Source of the DNA: CAZHOV01 sp964534315
GTDB lineage: Bacteria > Bacteroidota > Bacteroidia > Chitinophagales > Saprospiraceae
Direction of reading: 5' to 3'
DNA length: 42,154 bases
Assembly (NCBI GenBank): GCA_964534315.1
Contig: CAZHOV010000024.1
Coordinates: forward strand, 1-42,154
Shown here one piece after another: positions 1 through 9,353 of the stretch. Positions within the stretch are counted from its first letter, which is position 1. The number at the start of each line of letters is the position of its first letter. A model generated the notes under the pieces. That model made no database searches. It was given only the letters and a program-made list of their open reading frames with translations, and was not told where the DNA came from. Both the position numbers and the translations under genes were made by a program.

Positions 1-14
1 CAATTTCATTCGAA

Positions 15-51
15 CAAATTATTATACAAGCAATTTTGATTTGCCGCTTAA
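15..51. repeat. 37-bp dispersed repeat, copy 1 (inverted relative to copy 2)
   Basis: The 37 bases here are the exact reverse complement of 20840-20876. The match stops abruptly at both ends, so it is a discrete unit. Copy 1 ends about 65 bases before the ABC gene start. Copy 2 lies about 110 bases before the CBS gene and has the same orientation relative to that gene. It could be a shared regulatory site or a small dispersed repeat; the sequence alone does not decide. Confidence 0.8.
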
Positions 52-116
52 CTATAATCTAGTTTTTATATTGTATTTTGCCTTTCCTCCAAACCATTGC
101 ACATTAACTATTGAAT

Positions 117-884
117 ATGATAACGCTTGAAAAGGTTACCAAGGAGTTTCGGTTAGATAAAAAACAACGCAAACAGTTCAAAACGGATGCCAAAGTGGTC
201 AAAGCGGTCGAAGAGGTGAGTTTTTCCTGCCACCCTGGCCGCATTTTTACATTACTCGGACCAAACGGGGCCGGTAAGACTACTACCCTGCGCATGATCG
301 CCACTATTCTAAAGCCTTCTGCCGGCACCATAAAGGTAAAGGGATATGATGTGGAAACTGAGGGACGAGAGGTAAGAGCGAAGATTGGCTTCCTCACAGG
401 TAGTACCGGATTGTACCTTCGCTTAAACCCCAACGAGATTGTAGACTACTTCGGGAAGCTTTACAAAGTGCCCGCAGACAAATTAAAGGAACGCAAGGAA
501 AAGTTATTCGATCTATTGGGTATCCATGAATTTTCAAAAAAACGGGTCGGGCAATTATCGACCGGGATGAAGCAGAAAGTCTCCATTGCCCGCACCATGA
601 TCCACGATCCCGAAGTGGTTATTTTTGATGAGCCGACATCCGGCCTGGATGTGATCACTGCAGAACATATCATCGAGTTGATCCGTAATTGCAAAAAAGA
701 AGGAAAAACGGTCATTTTTTCTTCGCATATTATGAGCAGAGTGGAGTTATTATGCGATGATCTGGCCATTATTCATGAAGGTAAATTGCTATTTTCGGGA
801 ACGATGGAGCAGTTCAAATCAGAGATGCAGGCTGAGAATTTGACGAAGGAGTTTATCAGGAGGGTAGGTTTAATGAGCAATTAA
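117..884 (+). CDS. ABC transporter ATP-binding protein (NatA/CcmA-like)
   Basis: This is a nucleotide-binding subunit of an ABC exporter; it would hydrolyse ATP to drive a membrane permease. Visible motifs are Walker A GPNGAGKTT (about residues 48-56), the signature LSTGMKQK, Walker B VVIFDEPTSGLD and the switch His in IFSSH. The length (255 aa) is normal for the family. I chose the ATG at 117; a TTG six bases upstream is also in frame but less likely. The order of motifs and the long N-terminal stretch after the first strand resemble NatA-type sodium or drug efflux ATPases. No permease gene follows: the next gene is convergent, so within this window the subunit is an orphan. The substrate cannot be told. 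Confidence 0.93.
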   Translation: MITLEKVTKEFRLDKKQRKQFKTDAKVVKAVEEVSFSCHPGRIFTLLGPNGAGKTTTLRMIATILKPSAGTIKVKGYDVETEGREVRAKIGFLTGSTGLYLRLNPNEIVDYFGKLYKVPADKLKERKEKLFDLLGIHEFSKKRVGQLSTGMKQKVSIARTMIHDPEVVIFDEPTSGLDVITAEHIIELIRNCKKEGKTVIFSSHIMSRVELLCDDLAIIHEGKLLFSGTMEQFKSEMQAENLTKEFIRRVGLMSN

Positions 885-924
885 CAATGAGTAATGAACA
901 ATGGAAAGTGTTTGTCTTGCGAAG

Positions 925-957
925 GTATCTCATAACACCTTCGGTGTTACGAGATAC
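925..957. terminator. Hairpin 1 of three after the ABC gene
   Basis: Two 15-base arms (925-939 and 943-957) pair with one mismatch around a TTC loop. It lies about 40 bases past the ABC stop codon. It probably ends transcription or protects the 3' end; there is no clear U-run. Confidence 0.5.
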
Positions 958-970
958 TAAATTTACTTTC

Positions 971-1033
971 TTAAGAAGCCCTGTTTTTTCTATAAAAATC
1001 GAAGATTTTTATAGAAAAAACAGGGCTTCTTAA
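971..1033. terminator. Perfect 30-bp inverted repeat with 3-base loop, likely bidirectional terminator
   Basis: Arms 971-1000 and 1004-1033 are perfectly complementary over 30 bases around a GAA loop. It lies between the convergent ABC gene and tatA, so it can terminate both. Six-base T and A runs sit inside the arms rather than after them. The length is well above an ordinary intrinsic terminator, so a small palindromic repeat element is an alternative. Confidence 0.6.
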
Positions 1034-1049
1034 AACAAGAAATCTCTAA

Positions 1050-1081
1050 GAGGATGACTCATAGACTTATGAGGCAGCCTC
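1050..1081. terminator. Hairpin 3 of three, next to the tatA stop
   Basis: Arms 1050-1063 and 1068-1081 pair at 12 of 14 positions around a 4-base loop. It ends about 22 bases from the tatA stop codon on the minus strand, so it is best placed to terminate tatA. Confidence 0.4.
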
Positions 1082-1103
1082 TCATCAGGGGCTGGGCTCT
1101 ACC

Positions 1104-1343
1104 TCAGGATTGAGAATTGGACTCTTTTTTGGTGTCTTCCAGCTTTCGCTTTTCTTCTTCTTTCATTCCTTCTTTAATCTCAGTTTCGATGGTGGCTTTT
1201 GCACTGTTGAATTCGCGGATGCCTTTACCGAGGCCGCGCATCAATTCGGGAATTTTCCGTCCGCCGAAAAACAGGAGGATGGCAAAGAAAATGATAACGA
1301 TTTCAGGAACGCCTAATCCAAAGAATAATAATAGAAAATCCAT
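1104..1343 (-). CDS. tatA: Sec-independent protein translocase subunit TatA/TatE
   Basis: TatA oligomerises in the inner membrane to form the pore that exports folded proteins carrying twin-arginine signals. The protein (79 aa from the chosen start) has the usual plan: one short N-terminal membrane helix (about residues 5-22), the FGGRKIPELMRGLGKG hinge and amphipathic helix, then a charged Lys/Glu-rich tail. I chose the ATG at 1343; the upstream in-frame extension (MIEKKLS) would put charged residues before the helix and is unlikely. No tatC lies nearby. The dioxygenase gene lies upstream on the same strand, 116 bases away, so tatA may have its own promoter there. Confidence 0.9.
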   Translation of the reverse strand: MDFLLLFFGLGVPEIVIIFFAILLFFGGRKIPELMRGLGKGIREFNSAKATIETEIKEGMKEEEKRKLEDTKKESNSQS

Positions 1344-1459
1344 AGATAATTTTTTTTCAATCAAGTAATGATGTAATAACGAATCGGGGCGAATTGTTCA
1401 GTATGCTATTTTGATGCATACTTAATAAACGATTAACCGGGCAAATTCCCGCTTGTAGT

Positions 1460-2413
1460 TTACTTTTTTAATCCGATTTCTCTCAATCGTTCATCGAGGT
1501 ATTCGCCTGCCGTAATGGGTTTGTAATGTAGTGGGTTATCTTCAGTTACGCAAGCGGGTAGACAGGATAGATCCATATCGCTTCTTGGGTGCAAGAAGAA
1601 CGGGATAGATAACCTGGGTTTATGCCATTCCTCGCGGGGAGGATTGACCACCCGGTGCGTGGTTGATTTCAAGTAATCATTTGTCAGGCGTTGGAGCATA
1701 TCTCCAACATTCACAACAATTTCGTCTTCTCCGGGGACAATGTCAAGCCATTTTCCCTCTTTGTTCTGTAGTTGCAGGCCACCCGCTGACGCGCCTACAA
1801 GCAGGGTGATCAGATTAATATCTTCGTGTTGTTCGGCCCGGATCGCTGATTCGGGCTCTTCGGTAATGGGCGGATAATGGATCGCTCTGAGGATACTATT
1901 ACCCTTTCTGATTTTATCTTCAAAATAATCTTCTCCAAGATCCAGATGGATTGCAATAGCTTTTAACAGCTCACCACCTGAACGCTCGAAAGCCTGATAT
2001 AGTTCGGTGCCTTTTTGGCTAAATTGGGGTAGTTCTTCCACAGCGACATTATCGGGGTATTGATCTTTTAACGGGTCATCCGGCGCTACATTCTGGCCGA
2101 TCTGGAAAAACTCTTTCAGGTCAGCCACTTTTGAATGTTTGGCATGTTCTTTACCAAAGGAGGTATAGCCTCGCTGTCCTGCCAAATTGGGAATCTCGTA
2201 TTGAGATTTTATTTCATTAGGTTGTGCAAAAAAATGCTTTGCCGCTTTGTAAAAGTCATCCACAAGTTGTTTGGGGATACCGTGATTTACAACCCCCACA
2301 AATCCTACATCGTGAAAGGCATTACCCAATTTTTCTACAAATGCTTTTCGGTCTTCTTTGGTTCCCGTGATAAACTTTTTTAGATCAACAACCGGAATAA
2401 CGCGTTCTGCCAT
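1460..2413 (-). CDS. Isopenicillin N synthase-family 2-oxoglutarate/Fe(II) dioxygenase
   Basis: This is a non-haem iron oxygenase of the DIOX_N plus 2OG-FeII_Oxy family, about 317 aa, the normal length. The N-terminal DIOX_N region starts VIPVVDL and includes the conserved GFVGVVNHGIP segment. The iron ligands appear as H196 and D198 (EQHEDIN) and H253 (STTHRVVNP), and R267-x-S269 matches the RxS motif that binds the 2-oxoglutarate carboxylate. The family includes isopenicillin N synthase, ACC oxidase, flavonoid and gibberellin oxidases, so the substrate is unknown; no antibiotic cluster is present. It stands alone, and 289 bases separate its start from the divergent adhesin gene. Confidence 0.88.
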   Translation of the reverse strand: MAERVIPVVDLKKFITGTKEDRKAFVEKLGNAFHDVGFVGVVNHGIPKQLVDDFYKAAKHFFAQPNEIKSQYEIPNLAGQRGYTSFGKEHAKHSKVADLKEFFQIGQNVAPDDPLKDQYPDNVAVEELPQFSQKGTELYQAFERSGGELLKAIAIHLDLGEDYFEDKIRKGNSILRAIHYPPITEEPESAIRAEQHEDINLITLLVGASAGGLQLQNKEGKWLDIVPGEDEIVVNVGDMLQRLTNDYLKSTTHRVVNPPREEWHKPRLSIPFFLHPRSDMDLSCLPACVTEDNPLHYKPITAGEYLDERLREIGLKK

Positions 2414-2561
2414 TTTGACTATTATTAAGTGATTAGGTTTAATTTGTATCGTTTGGTTTTATGCTTGTCAGGTGATTTGGCCTGAGAGTTGGGCGGTAAT
2501 CTTTTGCAAAGTTATGAATAATAAAATTAGAATTAAATAGCCAAATAAAAAAGTAATGCCC

Positions 2562-2601
2562 CACCTATAGGTGTGGCACACCTATAAGTGTGCCACACCT
2601 A
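2562..2601. repeat. Hairpin repeat with CACCTATAGGTG core, copy 1
   Basis: The palindromic 12-mer CACCTATAGGTG lies at 2562-2573, and a perfect 14-bp stem is formed by 2568-2581 and 2588-2601. The same 12-mer recurs twice in the 25441-25504 element. It sits between the dioxygenase and adhesin genes, about 100 bases before the adhesin start. The rest of 2414-2702 shows no gene. Confidence 0.65.
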
Positions 2602-2702
2602 TTCACCTACCGCCTAATTTGCGAATTGACTGGAACTATACAAACCGAGTTCCTGGATACCTGTTATAGATATAAGTTCCTTGAAGAAAAATCCCTCACA
2701 CC

Positions 2703-5700
2703 ATGCGAAATATAGCCTGTTTAATAAATTTTTTACTTCTTTTTTCTACTTATTCTGCTCATACACAGTCATGCAGCTTTACAATTATATTTGCCGGTGT
2801 AGCAACTTGCGATGACAATGGAACGCCTGGTGATCCGGGGGACGATACGTTTACGGTACCTGTAATAATAAACAATCCAGGTGGAGGTGCTTCGGGGTGG
2901 ACATCTGATGACCCTTTTAATACTTCAGGTTTATACGGAGTCGCTGTAGATTTGGGACCCTATCTCATCGCTAACGGACCGATAACAATTATTTTTACTG
3001 ACATTGATAATCCTAATTGCTCTTCCGTTCCGACCACCTTTGTTCCGCTTCCTCCTTGCTCTTCCGGCCCGCCTCCCTGCAACTTAACAAATCCGGGATT
3101 AGGGTTGGCGCAATGTAATGACAACGGCACACCGGGAGACACTAGTGACGATTTTTATACTTTCCCGCTCGATCCGCAGGGAACAGGGTTGGGTGGTGGT
3201 TACACAGTTACCGCCAGCAATGGTACCCTAACCCCCCCCGGAGGAAATTATGGCGGGCAAACAATCTTTACCTTGTCAGGTGTACCACCCGGCTCGGGGG
3301 TTTCTCTGATCGTTACGGATAATAATGACCCGAATTGTACAACCAATACCATCATTAATCCGCCTCCTTGCCCACCTCCGCCCGCCTGTAATATTAATTT
3401 TGCTCAAGTGGGAAATATCGTTTGTGACGATAATGGCACCCCTAATGATCCGGCGGACGATACCTTCACTTTTGTTATTACAGTGACCGGTACCGGAACG
3501 GGGAGCGGCTGGACAACTAATGACCCGCTGAATACCTCCGGTGTTTATGATGTGGCTACTACCATGGGGCCTTACCCGATTTCCATTGGCACCATTCCTC
3601 TGGTGGCCACCGATAATAATGATCCTAACTGCTCAACCATTACCATTAACGTCGCAGCACCGCCACCCTGTTCGTCGGGCCCTCCCTGTAATATAAATGG
3701 TGCAGGACTGAGTAATGTCATATGCAATAATGCCGGTACCCCCAATGATTCATCCGACGATTTCATTACTTTTTCTCTAGATCCAACGGGTACGGGGATT
3801 GGCACGCAATACACTGTAAACATTGCCCCGGGAGGCGTCACCCCTACCCAGGGAACATATGGTTTTCCGAACGGTTTTACCACTACTCCGGGAAGCACCA
3901 ATCAGGGTGATTTCACCGTTACGATTACAGATCTCAACGATCCACTTTGCTCTTTTGTAGAATTGATTCCTAATCCTTGTACGAACAACTGTAATATTTC
4001 CGCAGTGGTAGGCACGCCTGTTTGTAATGACAGCGGCACCCCTTCTGATCCGGCGGATGATACCTATTCCTTTGACGTCACTGTGACCGGAACGGGAACC
4101 GGACCAGGCTGGAGTGCTAATGACCCCAATAATACGTCAGGGACTTATAATACAACTGAAACTTTTGGCCCTTACCTCATCTCAAATGGTCCGCTCTCGA
4201 TAATCATTACGGACGATGATGATCCCAACTGTACCTTTGATTTTGCTGTTACTCCTCCGGCAACTTGTTCGAATGCCTGTAATTTACAAAACGCCAATCT
4301 TAGCAATTCTTTTTGTGTAGACAATGGTACACCAGGCGATCCTTTTGATGATTTAATAGAGTTTACGCTAAATCCTACCGGTGTAAATCTGGGAGGCAGT
4401 TATACTGTGGTAGCCTCTTCGGGGACGGTAAGCCCCGGTAGTGGAACGTATGGTTCACCTACTGTTTTCCAAACCTCCCAAGGTACCGCTGGTAACGGAC
4501 CGATCACTTTAACGATTGTTGATAATGCCGACCCGAGTTGCACCATCACCGTTACGTTACCTGATCCTGGAGTATGTTCTATTTTGTGCGATATTCTGCT
4601 TACGCTGGAAAATACGGAATGTCTTGATAATGGAACGCCCACCGATCCGGACGACGATCTATTTGTTGCCACGATTTTAATAGATGGAACAGGCAGCGGT
4701 TGGATAGCAGACGATCCTGCCGCAAGTACGGGCCCGTTTGGTGCATCCGCAACCCTTGGGCCTTTTCCTATTAGCGGCGGTCCGGTTGTAGTGACCTTTA
4801 CCAGCCTCGATGATCCAACTTGCCAGGAAGTGCTTGCAGTCGACCCTCCGCCAACCTGCTCTGACGAATGCATCATAGCCACAACGATAAATGATATAAT
4901 CTGCGATGATAACGGAACCCCGGCTAATAGTGATGACGATACGTTTACCGCGATCCTGACTGTCTCGGGAATCAATAACGGCAGTAATTGGATCGCGGCC
5001 CCCCCGGCTAACAACGGAGGTGCCTACGACATTCCAATCGTTGTGGGGCCGTTCTCTACCCTTCAGCCTTCAGTGACCTTTACGGTCAGTGATCAGGCAG
5101 ATCCTAGTTGTAATACACAAGTGACCCTTACCAGTCCGGGAGGTTGCTCGGCTGGATGTACCATCACAGATTCTACTTTTTTGAGCGAGACCTCCTGTAA
5201 CCCACTAGATACCGGCACGGTAGTAGAATCGCTGTCCAATAGCGCCGGTTGTGACAGTCTGGTGATCACCACGACCACACTGCTTCCAAGCGATACGATA
5301 CAATTAATAACCGAAAGTTGTAATCCTCAGGATACGGGTGTTGTTGAGGTGTTGCTGAGCAATCAGTTTGGCTGTGATAGTTTAGTGATCACGACCACGA
5401 GTTTGTTGCCGATTGATACAACTCTTATCCAACAGTCGAGTTGTAATCCTCAGGATACAGGCGTGGTAGAGACCTTATTAAGCAATCAATTTGGTTGCGA
5501 TAGTTTGATCATTACCACTACATCGTTTCAACTTAGCGATACGACGCAGTTGTTGGCCGAGAGTTGCAATCCTCAGGATACGGGTGTGGTAGAGACGTTA
5601 TTGAGCAATCAATTTGGCTGCGACAGTGTGGTGATTACGACCACGATTTTGTTGCCGAGCGATACGACGCAGTTATTGGCCGAGAGTTGTAATCCACAAG

Positions 5701-8214
5701 ATACGGGAATAGTAGAGACCTTGTTGAGCAACCAATTTGGCTGTGATAGTTTGGTGATTACGACCACAACTTTACTGCCGAGCGATACGACGCAGTTATT
5801 GGCCGAGAGTTGTAATCCACAAGATACGGGAATAGTAGAGACCTTGTTGAGCAACCAATTTGGCTGTGATAGTTTGGTGATTACGACCACAACTTTACTG
5901 CCGAGCGATACGACCCTTATCCAACAATCGAGTTGTAATCCTCAGGATACGGGTGTCGTAGAGACCTTATTGAGCAACCAATTTGGTTGTGATAGTTTGG
6001 TGATTGCGACCACGAGTTTGTTGCCGAGCGATACGAATCTTATCCAACAGTCGAGTTGTAATCCCCAGGATACGGGTGTGATAGAGACCTTATTAAGCAA
6101 CCAATTTGGTTGCGATAGTTTGATCATTACCACTACATCGTTTCAACTCAGCGATACGACGCAGTTGTTTGCCGAGAGTTGTAATCCTCAGGATACGGGT
6201 GTTGTCGAGACCCTATTGAGCAATCAATTTGGTTGTGATAGTCTGGTGATCACGACCACAACTTTACTGCCGAGCGATACGACTCTTATCCAACAGTCGA
6301 GTTGTAATCCCCAGGATACGGGTGTGATAGAGATCTTATTGAGCAATCAATTTGGCTGCGATAGTTTGGTAATTACTACGACGAGTTTGTTGCCGAGCGA
6401 TACGACACAGTTATTTGCCGAGAGTTGCAATCCTCAGGATACAGGTGTCATAGAGACCCTATTGAGTAATCAATTTGGCTGCGATAGTTTGGTGGTTACG
6501 ACTACGGGGTTGTTGTCGAGCGATACGACTCTTATCCAACAGTCGAGTTGTAATCCTCAGGATACGGGTGTGGTAGAGACGTTATTGAGCAATCAATTTG
6601 GCTGCGNNNNNNNNNNNNNNNNNNNNNNNNNNNNNNNNNNNNNNNNNNNNNNNNNNNNNNNNNNNNNNNNNNNNNNNNNNNNNNNNNNNNNNNNNNNNNN
6701 NNNNNNTTGGCTGTGATAGTTTGGTGATTACGACCACAACTTTACTGCCGAGCGATACGACCCTTATCCAACAGTCGAGTTGTAATCCCCAGGATACGGG
6801 TGTGATAGAGACCTTATTGAGCAACCAATTTGGCTGCGATAGTCTGGTAATTACGACGACGAGTTTGTTGCCGAGCGATACGACACAGTTATTTGCCGAG
6901 AGTTGCAATCCCCAGGATACGGGTGTCATAGAGACCTTATTGAGCAACCAATTTGGCTGCGATAGTCTGGTAATTACTACGACGAGTTTGTTGCCGAGCG
7001 ATACGACACAGTTATTTGCCGAGAGTTGTAATCCACAAGATACGGGTGTGGTAGAGACGTTATTGAGCAATCAATTTGGCTGCGATAGTCTGGTGGTTAC
7101 GACCACAACTTTACTGCCTTCACCTATTAGCACTTTGACACCTGTTGTTTGTTTTGGGGATAGTATTTTACTAAACGGTACGGTTTACAGCATGGAAAAC
7201 CCAACTGGTGTAGACACTCTTTCAGCTTCAAATGGTTGTGATAGCCTGGTTTTTATAGCGTTAGAGATATTGCCTCCCCCCCAGCAAAGGCAGATTGACA
7301 CGCTCCTTTGTACCGGTGAGCAATTGATAATAAATGGTCAGGTATATAATGAGAATCGTCCGGATGGTGTCCAAATGATTGTGGGAGAAAATGGCTGTGA
7401 TTCATTGGAAATTGAAGTAAACGTAAGTTTCAATGCTTTGGAGTTTAACGCGGTAGCTGAGCCTCCGCCATGTGCCGGACTACCTGGGCAAATCCGGCTT
7501 CAAAATATAAGTGGGGGTATACCGCCGATCAGTTACCAGCTCGATGCGCAGCGTTTGCAACAACTGGATAGTCTTCCGCAGATTATAGCTGAGGTATTTC
7601 CGGGGACGTATAGCTTACAAGTTAGCGATAGCCTGGGCTGCACAGCTCAACTGAACCTCACCATAGCAGAGGGCATCGAAACGACTGTTAATCTTGGTGA
7701 GGACTTAACGATCAATTTAGGAGAACGTATTAATCTTGAGCCCTTGATCAATTTTCCTTATGACAGTTTAATTTGGACGCCTGAGGAAGTCGTTAGTTGT
7801 CAAGGTTGTCTTTCACCGGAGGTGGAGGTTACAGAAAACATAAGGATATCTCTGGTAGTCTTTGATTTACAGGGGTGTATTGCGGAAGATGAAATAAGTA
7901 TTTCAGTAGACCGTCGGGTTTCTGTATATGTACCCAATGTTTTCAGTCCCAATGACGATGGGTTCAATGATTTTTTCACCCTTTTTGCCGATGACAGTCA
8001 GGTGGTTCGTATTCGTCGTTTAGCCATTTTTGATCGTTGGGGGAATCAGGTATTTGAGCGGCAGAACTTTCAGCCCGGAATAGCAACACAGGGATGGGAC
8101 GGTCGTTTCCGCGGAGAGTTGATGGACCCGGCAGTATTTGTGTATTACGCCGAAGTAGAACTTATCGATGGCCGGATTGAGCTATTCAGTGGAGATGTGA
8201 CGCTGGTCAGGTAA
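2703..8214 (+). CDS. Giant repeat surface protein with T9SS type B (CHU_C) sorting domain, interrupted by assembly gap
   Basis: Secreted cell-surface protein, probably an adhesin. A signal peptide spans residues 1-22. Residues 24-830 hold eight modules of about 100 residues, each beginning with Cys and carrying a CxDNGTPxDPxDD-type acidic motif that may bind calcium. From residue 831 a 41-residue repeat (SCNPQDTG...NQFGCDSLVITTT) runs through the gap. After it come two related diverged units, an SprB-like repeat (SGGIPPISYQ) and a C-terminal CHU_C domain (YVPNVFSPNDDGFNDFF, FDRWGNQVF, WDGRFRG) that directs export by T9SS. The reading frame before and after the 100 Ns differs, but N-runs of 100 are placeholders; frame continuity needs a true gap divisible by 3. 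I treat it as one gene of at least about 1,800 residues. The ATG at 2703 gives the signal peptide directly. Confidence 0.88.
5193..7146 (+). repeat. 123-bp (41-aa) tandem coding repeat array
   Basis: Units start every 123 bases at 5193, 5316, 5439 and so on to 6546, then at 6778, 6901 and 7024 after the gap: 15 visible starts. The first is diverged; the others are very similar, and 5685-5807 and 5808-5930 are nearly identical. Units end in one of two tails, DTTQLxAE or DTTLIQQS, mixed along the array. The true copy number is hidden by the gap. Confidence 0.92.
6607..6706. other. Assembly gap 1 (100 N)
   Basis: Exactly 100 Ns inside the tandem array. The left flank ends in TTGGCTGCG and the right flank begins TTGGCTGTG, the same phase of the 123-bp unit, so a whole number of units minus 9 bases is missing. 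Confidence 0.97.
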
Positions 8215-8235
8215 GGTGAAAACTATGTTTTGGAG

Positions 8236-9291
8236 TTATGGTCTATATTTAGCCTTATCCAGGAAGGCCTGAGCGTCATTTAACTGGAGGAGATCGTTGA
8301 TGGTTGTTTCGGGAAATTTTTGCATGTAGGTATTTACGATTTGCCAGCCGATAAAATTGGCCGTTCTGCCGGGCGCTTCTGGCGGCATGCCGGGTGAATG
8401 TGGACTATGCTCTACAAATTTGCGAATAATTTTGAAGTCTTCTTCATAGAGCAGTTCTTCAGAAATAAAATAAAACCACATTTCCGATTCATTATCCTTA
8501 CACCATTCTGTTTGCTCTGCTGTGAATTCTAGTTTCAGGCTATCAGGAGTTCGGGGTAGGAGGAGGTCGAGTAGGTATAGTTTTTTGCCGTTATGAATCA
8601 TTTGGTCGATCAGTCGGTTTCCTGCAGGATCACCTAGGTAGTCCTCTGTCAGGGCTTTAAAGACTTTTACAGGAATATTTTCTCTTTTGAGATTTTGGGT
8701 GATGTATTTGGGTAAAGCGGGCGGATTTTGGTAATAAACCGGATAATCGGGACCGAAAAACAAGTCCAGACCAATGGCAACGGCATGTTCGTCGGGGGGG
8801 AGTACTACTCCAAACCGGTATTCCGAGATCATAGTGTATATTTTGGGAATGGGATAGTTGGGGATGTAATAGTTGAGGTATTGAAATCCTTGAGTAAGCT
8901 CTTTTTCGATAAAATCGAGATCAGGGAAGGCTTGCATAGTTGTATCATACAGTTTTTTGACCGGTGGAAAATTGATAAATCCGCTAATGTAATCGTTAAA
9001 TGATGACGTATTCCGGTTGGCCCCCATGGTGCCGAGTATGATATCGAAATAGAAGTCTGCAAAGGTGGAATATTTTGCTCTTAACGAATCCATGCTTTGG
9101 TCCATATTTAGCGTATCGAGCGTGAAGAGGTCTTTTTCAAAGCGGTGGATTTTTAGATTTACATCAATGTGGGAAACATCAGGAATATTTTTACCTTTGT
9201 TCAGGGTGCATGAAGAGAATGTTGAAGCAATCAATAGCACTAAAAAGAAATTTAACCAAAGTGATTTGTCTTTATATAATACCTTGTTCAT
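8236..9291 (-). CDS. gldB: Gliding motility lipoprotein GldB
   Basis: GldB is an envelope lipoprotein needed for gliding in Bacteroidota. The chosen start (ATG at 9291) gives a lipoprotein signal with lipobox TFSSC, lipidated at C28; a longer reading from a TTG at 9351 would run into the divergent gene's start and is rejected. Family-like features are the KIHRFEKDLF segment after the signal, the YIPNYPIPKIYTMISEY segment and the C-terminal GRTANFIGWQIVNTYM. The mature part has no other membrane helix. At 351 aa it is close to the usual length. It is divergent from the beta-barrel gene with 62 bases between starts, and convergent with the T9SS adhesin. Confidence 0.85.
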   Translation of the reverse strand: MNKVLYKDKSLWLNFFLVLLIASTFSSCTLNKGKNIPDVSHIDVNLKIHRFEKDLFTLDTLNMDQSMDSLRAKYSTFADFYFDIILGTMGANRNTSSFNDYISGFINFPPVKKLYDTTMQAFPDLDFIEKELTQGFQYLNYYIPNYPIPKIYTMISEYRFGVVLPPDEHAVAIGLDLFFGPDYPVYYQNPPALPKYITQNLKRENIPVKVFKALTEDYLGDPAGNRLIDQMIHNGKKLYLLDLLLPRTPDSLKLEFTAEQTEWCKDNESEMWFYFISEELLYEEDFKIIRKFVEHSPHSPGMPPEAPGRTANFIGWQIVNTYMQKFPETTINDLLQLNDAQAFLDKAKYRP

Positions 9292-9353
9292 AAGCCAGAT
9301 CAGGATTTTCTTTTTTACAATTCCATATTTTGCAAACCAAAAACTCTGCAATA

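Noticed and set aside
6598..6716. Frameshift or two separate genes at gap 1
   Set aside because: The 100 Ns are a placeholder. Repeat phase and domain order continue across it, so one gene is more likely than two.
5609..7070. Long minus-strand open frames within the 123-bp repeat array
   Set aside because: They are shadows of the repeated plus-strand coding unit and repeat its 41-codon period; no start or family signal supports them.
5193..7146. CRISPR array
   Set aside because: The 123-bp units are contiguous without spacers and keep an open reading frame.
9325..9332. Promoter element upstream of the beta-barrel gene
   Set aside because: TATTTTGC nearly matches TAnnTTTG but lacks one T, and no -33 element is evident.
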